A stretch of DNA of 64,000 nt, taken from assembly GCF_963169125.1 (NCBI RefSeq), contig NC_084794.1:113994358-114058357 (forward strand), in the 5' to 3' direction. The DNA is from Humulus lupulus. Its lineage: Eukaryota; Streptophyta; Magnoliopsida; Rosales; Cannabaceae. This document shows, piece after piece, positions 57,818-64,000 of the stretch; position 1 is the stretch's first letter, and the number at the start of each line of letters is the position of its first letter. Under the pieces are notes generated by a model, which was given only the letters and a program-made list of their open reading frames with translations, did no database searches and was not told the origin of the DNA. The translations under genes and the position numbers were made by a program.

Positions 57818-59879
57818 TGTTAGGAACAGTTCCTAGCGCACAGCGGAAATTACAGTAATGGTAGTATTGTATACAACAACAACAAAATCATATAAACAAC
57901 TTTATATGAGGATCCTTTAATATGAAATATGTTAATCAATATAATATGTGTATGAAAAAATCATAGAAAATAATTTACCTCTTGTAGCCTATCAAGAATC
58001 ATTGAATCTCTTCGTATATATTTTGATCTTCTTATCCTTTCTATAGTACTCACACCTAGATCTTCTAAGACGTCCTCTACACCTCAATATGTGGGTGGGC
58101 ACATAGAGAAAAAGAATCAATATTTTTGAATCAAAACTATTCTCAACACATGAGACTCTTGATTATAGGCTAGAGAGAAAGGTTTTTCTTTTTATGTGAA
58201 AAGATTATCAGTTTTTTTTTTTTTCTTAAAAATTATTCTCCTATTTTCTATCATATATAATATATAGACATTATTATCATAATAATAATAATAAAATTAA
58301 TCATCTTTAATAATCATAAAATAAATTATTAAAGACAAAGTCTTACATTCCATTTTAAAATCATTTTCAAAATGTTTTATTAATTAATTAAATAAAAAAA
58401 AACCAATAATTGATCACCATCAGTAGTGGTACACGCATAAGGCAGTCCAAGAAGCCCTGAAAAATGGGATTTGATTTTTCATGAATTTTTATTTTAATTA
58501 ATTAATACTTAGAAATTCAAATAATGTATCATTTTTATAAGGAAAAGATAATAACTTAAATTTTAAAATTTAAAATTCAAAATTTGAATTTCCAATATCA
58601 TCTTATTATTAAATAAATAAATATAATCATCAAAACCAATTTTGACTATCAATATTTATCCTTTCACATTTAAATAAAATAATTGATTAAAATCAATTTC
58701 TTTTATTTCTACACAATTTCAAAAATTGCACTAATGCAATAATAAATTGTGCAACTTCAATTATCACATAACTGCATATTTATCCCAAAGAACAAATATT
58801 CTCTCAAATAGCCCATTCACAGTTTGACCCTTGTATCAACTCTTACCTTGAAAAGTGTTGATAGTGTCGCCCCGGGGACCTATGGATCAATAATTCCAAG
58901 CTCCAATAAATAAAAAAATTATTAACCAAAACTCTTTGATTCAATAACCATATTAATTAATCTTATGATTACTTCACTATAAATATAAGAATGAACTCTT
59001 GAGAATTAAAGACATATATTTATTGAGTACTTTATTGTAACCATAAATTGTCCATTGATATAATCATTACATACAAATTAATCCTCTATTGATGATTCAT
59101 AATTAAGTGGGACTAAAATTACCGTTTTACCCTTTTAATTGTATCTTGATTCCTTGTATACCATTGACTTTACTAGTGAAGGTCAATTCATAATCTGATT
59201 TTGATTTTGATGTCAATAACATTTTTAGTTCCAAAAGCAAACCCAATAAGGAATCATCATTCAATCTATAAGAAGGTATAGATTCCATATCTATTAAGCT
59301 ATGTCCCCAGCCATATACATCATTGAGTCCCCAAAACAATAGTTCTTAGCCTGATCATTTGGACAAACCATAATGCATGAATCAAATAATCAAATGACAT
59401 ATACAGGAGTTCATAGTAACTTTAGGATTGAGAACAGTTTGTATATGATCATCATTTGATGTGTTTTGTAATATTATGAAATGATATTCAAATAAATATT
59501 AATAAATCACATGTGGTCCAGTTCTACATACTCTCAGTATGCAAAGTATCTCTACTAAAGTGTCCTACTACACTAGTAACACGGATCTAGGTCACATGTA
59601 TTCATAAAACTAGTGGACTGTACTAGTAGTAATTAATCTAAAGATTCCATAGCTATTTTTTACAATGAACTATTTAAGTTCATTATCTCAATCTTGATCC
59701 TCTCATACCAATATTATATTAAGACCCCATAGATGAACTTGGGAATTTTCTGATATTTACTTAATATTATTAACAACAATATAGTACATAAGCTACATAT
59801 ATACAATAATTCAATTCATTCATTTATTCCATTAAAACCATTGTCAACTACAATTGCTTTAAGGGCACAATGTCGAACA
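57818..59879 (-). repeat. Copia-2 5' LTR, 2.06 kb
   Basis: Plus-strand TGTTAGGAACAGTTCC...CGAACA, followed by the CTCTC duplication. It is the complete copy against which the 3' LTR deletion and the insertion at TATAT (59026-59030) can be read. AT-rich, no gene; the frame at 59127-59339 recurs inverted at 35130-35330 by LTR homology. Confidence 0.93.
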
Positions 59880-59884
59880 CTCTC

Positions 59885-61120
59885 TGCCTAATTGAGCATC
59901 GCAGCCCATGTAGGGGTGCGTCGTGACTCTAATTGGGGGATTTATCCAATTTATTTTTTGAGTTCCAGAGACTCAAACCTAAAGGCTCGGGAAGGATCCT
60001 ACTACCCAGTTTAGTAGAATTCAAGGTCCCAGAGGCTAGAACTCGGTCTGGAATCCTTTGTTTGCTCTTTATTGATAGTTATTCTATATTTTGGTAGTGA
60101 GTAGGGTATAACGATAGGCTCAGGAGGAAGGGATCATGCTCAAGGTTGTGATACGTGTCTCGTTGAGGACCAGAGGTAAGAAAACTGGCATATGCACATA
60201 GAGTTATGGGTTTGTAAGCTTTTAGCTTTGAATCATATGTGAATATATAGGGTTTAACTAATTTTTAGCTATCGTATTGAGTGTTGGGCCTCTCAACAAA
60301 GCATACAAAACTCAGGTCGAAAAGGCATGTTCAATAAGAGGGTGCTATCCCTACTCGCCCGGCAAGAACCGTGACTTGAACGCCTGAGTACGCATGTCGC
60401 TCAGTTGGGCCACTCAGCAAAGCATGTGGAATGCAAGTCGAAGGGCAAGTTCAATGCGAGGGTGTGGTCCCCACTTGCCCGGCATAAGCCGAGAGTTGAG
60501 TGCCTGAGTATGCTCCTCGCTCGGTGGGGTCGTTCAGCAGAATTGTTTTCCTGAACCATGTAGCTTATTATATGATTTAGAATGAATGTTCTCTTTATTT
60601 GTGAAATGTATTTACGAGTTATATGTCTTGAATAAGTGTATCTAATATTTGTGAAACATGCGTTTATTTCTTTTGAATATCTGAGTATATTGTTGTGCCT
60701 TGTGCGATTTTCTTGCTGAGCCTTGGCTCACAAGTTCTCTATGGTTCAGGTAAGGGCAATGACAAGCTGGACCAGCCATGAGTTGGACAGCTTGAGGGGA
60801 AACTTGTGCATATGCAGCCTGCTCAACCGCCACGGCTGGGATTTCTTGGGACGAACTAGGGTTGAGCCCTATTTTACCGCTTAGGATGACTATTTTGTAG
60901 TTTCTTGTTCTTTATCGATTTATAAAATTTTTTCTGGGATCTCATGTATATGTTAAACTCATTAAATGAAAAGTGTTACTCTTTTAGCAAAAAAAAATTA
61001 AATTAAATCCCAACCTTAAGTTAGTTTAATTATACTTTCAAAGTCTAAATGACTCATTTAGCGAGTTAAGCACTATTTTAAACATACAGTGCTACAGTCC
61101 TGGATTAGTACGGTAGCATA
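59885..61120 (+). repeat. Solo gypsy LTR, second part, with tandem duplication
   Basis: This continues 19553-20865, beginning in the GC-rich zone (GCATCGCAGCCC). Two ~120-bp tandem copies lie at about 60286-60408 and 60409-60527 (shared words TGCCCGGCA-type, GAGTTGAGTGCCTGAGTA). The end at 61120 is degraded. Confidence 0.75.
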
Positions 61121-62192
61121 AGAATTTCCCCAATAATTTAGATTTTTACCTATGCTCAGGCAGTATAGAAGGCCCTTACTATTGAGGGCACAAAGGATGA
61201 GATATGGAGAGAGGGCATCGTAGGGTGTGACGCTCGGAGAGTCCATTTATTGGATTAGGTAGGGGAAAAGGCCACAATGATTAGAAAAAAATGCTATAGA
61301 CACATTTAGTACCCTTGGACTAGAGAGAGTTCTGAGGCACTCAAAGTAGCCGTCGGGGAAGGTGAGAACTGGAAGACGTACCCAAAGTGCGCTTTCTGCA
61401 GGAGACGCCACTTGGGAGGATGTCGTGTTAAGGCATGTTTTATGTGTGGCGTGGTGGGTCATTTCATGAGAGAATGCCTGTAATTGGAGGAGGAACCAAG
61501 GAAAGGTGACAATTCAGTTCTGACTTGAGTTGTTGCTTTAACACAGACAAAGGCTGAGGCTAGTCCCTTCGCGGTGACGGGCCAGATTTCTAGCATAGAT
61601 TTTTCTTATGCAATAGAAATTTATTTTGGCACTAGATATGGAATTTTTTTATGTTATAAGGTTATAGATGAATTGACTTGATCCCAAAATATGTATGTTG
61701 TGGGAGTTTAGACGTCGTCGCCTACTAGAATTCGACAACCTCTAGAAGGCGGAATTAGATCTTTGTCGGTAAAGGTACATAGTAGGGAGTGGTCTGCGCA
61801 CTTGATAGAATTAGTAATGAAAGAGTTTTAGATGTTGCTAGGTATGGATAGGTTGGCCAAGTGGGAACGACCATAGATTGTAAGAGGTAAGTGGTGACTA
61901 TTAAGTTTGAAGGAGAGAATTCATTTGTGTTTATGGGTGTTGTGAACGGGCCTCGCAATCCAATGACTTTCGTATTGAAGGTTAGAGGCCTGTCACAAGG
62001 AGGATGCATGGAATTCCTAGCTAGTTTGGTGGTTACTACAAGGGTTGTACCAGTTGGATCAGAGGTTCTACCCGGATCGCCATCGCAACGAGATATGGAG
62101 TTTATTATCGAACTGACATTAGGGAAAGAACAAGAATCCAAGGCATCATTTGGAATGGCAATGATAGAGTTAAAAGGATTGACGATTTAGTT
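61121..62192 (+). pseudogene. Level-0 gag end, zinc knuckles and protease, broken
   Basis: Gag resumes with TYAQAV (about 61153) and DEIWREG (61190-61215), the same words found in the element at 7164-16701. Two zinc knuckles follow: CAFCRRRHLGGCR and CFMCGVVGHFMRECL (61388-61482). The protease active site is decayed (61600-61640). The second signature LLGMDRLAK lies at about 61835 and the linker to RT (MVTIKFEGENSFVFMG to DMEFIIELTLGKEQ) at 61891-62190. Stops are scattered. A hAT MITE cuts in at 62201. Confidence 0.85.
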
Positions 62193-62200
62193 GAAGGAAC

Positions 62201-62742
62201 TAGGGCTGAGCATTGGTCGGTTTGGACAGTTTTTCTCTATTCTAAAATCCATATTTCGGTTTTCAGTTTGGAATGGTGCGATGCAAAAACAGAGCGACCT
62301 ACTTACAACACCAAAAAACCAACCGATTTAGACCATGGTTTGGTCGGTTAAAACCACCCAAACCAAACTTTATTTTTTTTTAAATAATTTTTTGTGAAAT
62401 TTAATTTTAAAAAATGTAGATTATTGGAATCCATTTTCGAGCATTTTTTTTAATATAAAAATGATTCAATTAATTTGTTAACTTGAAGATTTTAACTTTA
62501 AGATTTGAAAAACAAAACACATGGTTACAATGTTACATCCATAAATTTGGAACCTAAGCATATTCAATCGGTTTCAGTTTGTACGATCGGTTTGCGATCA
62601 ACTTATAACTCGACCGAATAAATGTCGGTTTTCGCCAAGGCGGTTTCAGCAGTATTCAGTTCTGTTGGTTTCATATTTTTTGGTGTTTGGGTAGTCAGTT
62701 TGAGTGGATTATTCAATTTTTTGTATTTTTTGCACAACCCTA
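62201..62742. mobile_element. hAT-type MITE, 542 bp, perfect 8-bp target duplication
   Basis: It starts TAGGGCTGAGCA and ends TGCACAACCCTA; the 12-bp terminal repeats match at 10 positions. GAAGGAAC flanks it on both sides (62193-62200 and 62743-62750). The interior is AT-rich with many GGTCGGTT / CGGTTT words near both ends, probably binding sites. There is no open frame of note. The terminal repeats resemble those of the MITE at 5430-5989, though the interiors differ. Confidence 0.92.
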
Positions 62743-62750
62743 GAAGGAAC

Positions 62751-64000
62751 TATTCGAATTAGGGTTGATTAGACCGAGCTTCTAACCACAAGGTGCGCCA
62801 TTATTATTTGTTAAGAAGAAGGAAAAGTCAGTGATGATGTCTACCAAATACGGATAGCTAAATAAGGTGATTATCAAGAGTAAGTATCCACTCCCAAGGA
62901 TTGACAATTTGTTTGACGTGTTGAAAAGTAAGACAGTGCTCCAAAGGGTTGATCTCCAATCTAGTTATTACTAATTGAGGATCAAGACAGAAGACATTTC
63001 AAGAATTGTCTCCCGCACTATGTATGGACAATGTGGATTTTTCTTGAGGGATTTTTAACTGACCAATACTCCAACAGCCTGCATGGATTTGACAAATAAA
63101 GAGTTCAAGGATTATTTGGACAAATCATGTTTGAGTTTATCGGTAACAGATTGGCCTACTCCTAATCAGAGACAGCGGCACCTCCGTTTGATATTACAGA
63201 GGCTAAGGAAACATAAATTACATGCAAGGTTCAGAAAGGATGAGTTCTGACTTCCTTGGGTGAGGTTTTGGATCACATTTTAGGAAAGGATGAGATCGTG
63301 CTTGATCTAGGTAATATAGAAGCAGTGAAATATTGGTCAAGGGAACGCTTCAGAGGTTAGAAGTTTCTCGGGACTGGTGGAATACCATCGGTATGTTGTT
63401 GAAGAGTCTTCAAAGACTGCAATACCCTTGACTAGATTAGCACGTGAGAATTTGAGGTTTTCTGGGTTGGTAGATGAGAACCAGTCTTCCGAGAGTTGAA
63501 AAAGAGGTTGGTCATTTCACCATGGTATCAGTGTAAGTATGTGGTGGACTGATATGCAACGACTGTATGGTGGATACAGTCTTTGTTGTTCAATAACGAG
63601 AAGTTCGTAGTGTTTAAAGGTGCAGCACGATAGGGATTAGGATGTCTGCGTACGTGGGCTGGGAAGGTGATTGCCTATGCTTCACAGTAGTTAAAGGAAT
63701 AAGAATAGAGAAATTCTACATAGGACTTTGAGGTGACAGCAATGATGTTGCGTTTAAGATGTGGCAGCAATACTTATGTGGGGAGAAGTGTGAGACATAC
63801 GCTCCCATCAAAAGTTTAGGGTGTTTTGTTACCTATAGGGGTTCGAATATGAGATAAATATGTTGGTGAGAACTGGTGAAGGATTGACGGTCAAATCCTT
63901 TATTATCGAGAGAAAATTAACGTGGAGGTTGAGGCCTTAGGTGGGAAAGGTCCAAGCCAAGTGTATGATTCAAAACAGATCACAGCAAAGTCAGTTGAGG
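62751..64000 (+). pseudogene. Level-0 gypsy RT and RNase H, broken, cut by window end
   Basis: RT reading: [29 protein letters not shown], then [24 protein letters not shown], and KEFKDYLDK at 62770-63120. The catalytic Asp pair region (63130-63150) is altered. Later words KHKLHARF and, in RNase H, EKFVVFKGAARQGLGCL, GKVIAYAS (63595-63690) are clear. The RNase H Asp is lost in KGAAR. A ~30-bp extra segment lies near 63555-63590. Many stops; integrase should follow beyond 64000. Confidence 0.8.

Larger units (their letters stand above)
20866..59879 (-). mobile_element. Copia-2: Ty1/copia element spread over 39 kb by nested insertions
   Basis: A minus-strand copia element with perfect 5-bp target duplication CTCTC (20861-20865 and 59880-59884). 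The 5' LTR is 57818-59879; the primer site rc is 57804-57815; gag, protease, integrase, RT and RNase H follow in copia order down to the polypurine tract at 44829; the 3' LTR is 44621-44828 plus 20866-22045. LTR ends are TGTT...AACA. It was split twice: in the 3' LTR (22046-44620) and in integrase (47127-54454). The catalytic motifs of RT and integrase are still readable, but stops and frameshifts are present. Without the insertions it would be about 9 kb. Confidence 0.92.
19553..61120 (+). mobile_element. Gypsy LTR (probably solo) inside gag, split by copia-2
   Basis: The start TGTAACTTCCC and the following CTAATAAGGCTTAGTGCCTT are the long-LTR head. The LTR runs 19553-20865, is split by copia-2 (20866-59879) and continues 59885-61120, giving about 2.5 kb. 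No internal region or second LTR is present, so it is read as a solo LTR left by LTR-LTR recombination. The end ..AGTACGGTAGCATA is degraded. No target duplication is recognisable (CCCAG left, AGAAT right), so a small deletion at one edge is possible. Confidence 0.72.
6569..64000 (+). mobile_element. Level-0 host: Ty3/gypsy Tekay-like element, cut by window end
   Basis: A plus-strand gypsy element forms the frame of most of the window. Its 5' LTR starts TGTAACGTCC at 6569 and ends at 18523. A primer site complementary to initiator tRNA-Met follows at 18527. Gag begins near 18840 and resumes at 61121 after a 41-kb nested insertion. Protease lies before 62192, and RT and RNase H run from 62751 to the end. 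Order gag-PR-RT-RNase H shows gypsy type, and the gag resembles that of the Tekay-like element at 7164-16701. Integrase and 3' LTR lie beyond 64000. It carries many stops and is the oldest layer. Confidence 0.85.

Noticed and set aside
59127..59339. Frame repeated inverted near 35130-35330
   Set aside because: It is copia-2 LTR sequence, and the inverted copy does not keep the frame.
1..64000. Endogenous plant pararetrovirus
   Set aside because: No movement protein or caulimovirus-type order was seen; all RT regions are flanked by LTRs, primer sites and polypurine tracts of Ty1/copia or Ty3/gypsy elements.

Overview
This window is plant nuclear heterochromatin, most likely from a eudicot. 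It is AT-rich, I found no host gene, and almost every base that can be assigned belongs to an LTR retrotransposon or a small DNA transposon. The assigned elements are Ty3/gypsy chromoviruses with very long LTRs (about 2.3-2.9 kb, Tekay-like, ends of the form TGTAAYG...CGTTACA), Ty1/copia elements, one smaller chromovirus with a canonical chromodomain, one LTR of an unrelated family, and two hAT-type MITEs. All coding sequence is broken by stops, frameshifts or later insertions. The species cannot be named from sequence alone.

Left part (1-6568): a truncated minus-strand LTR (1-1902) sits in another minus-strand LTR (1903-4069), which itself interrupts a copia gag (4070-4829). A 560-bp hAT MITE with a perfect 8-bp target duplication lies at 5430-5989.

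The rest (6569-64000) is one nested stack. Level 0 is a plus-strand Tekay-like gypsy element: 5' LTR from 6569 to 18523, primer site at 18527, gag at 18840-19552, then zinc knuckles and protease at 61121-62192, and RT/RNase H from 62751 to beyond the window end. Its 5' LTR holds a whole minus-strand gypsy element (7164-16701). Its gag holds a solo LTR (19553-61120, interrupted). That LTR holds a minus-strand copia element (copia-2, 20866-59879, target duplication CTCTC). The 3' LTR of copia-2 holds a composite insertion (22046-44620, target duplication TATAT). The composite contains a second copia element (copia-1, 22404 to about 35129) that is itself invaded by a 5'-truncated gypsy element (23253-27803). 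It also contains an inverted fragment of copia-2 LTR (35130-35454) and a minus-strand gypsy LTR (35455-44114) carrying the chromodomain element (37108-43020). The integrase of copia-2 holds a solo LTR (47127-54454), inside it another solo LTR (48207-52926), and inside that a third (48725-50630). A second hAT MITE (62201-62742) lies between protease and RT of the level-0 element.

The genes form no host pathway. Each internal region is the usual gag, protease, integrase, reverse transcriptase and RNase H set in copia or gypsy order, and all look dead. The observations most worth following are the inverted duplication of one LTR/LTR junction, repeated insertion into the same GC-rich island of the long LTRs, palindromes in the leaders of both copia elements, and tandem repeats built on GACT-N4-AGTC inside the LTRs. 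I found no convincing new gene system.
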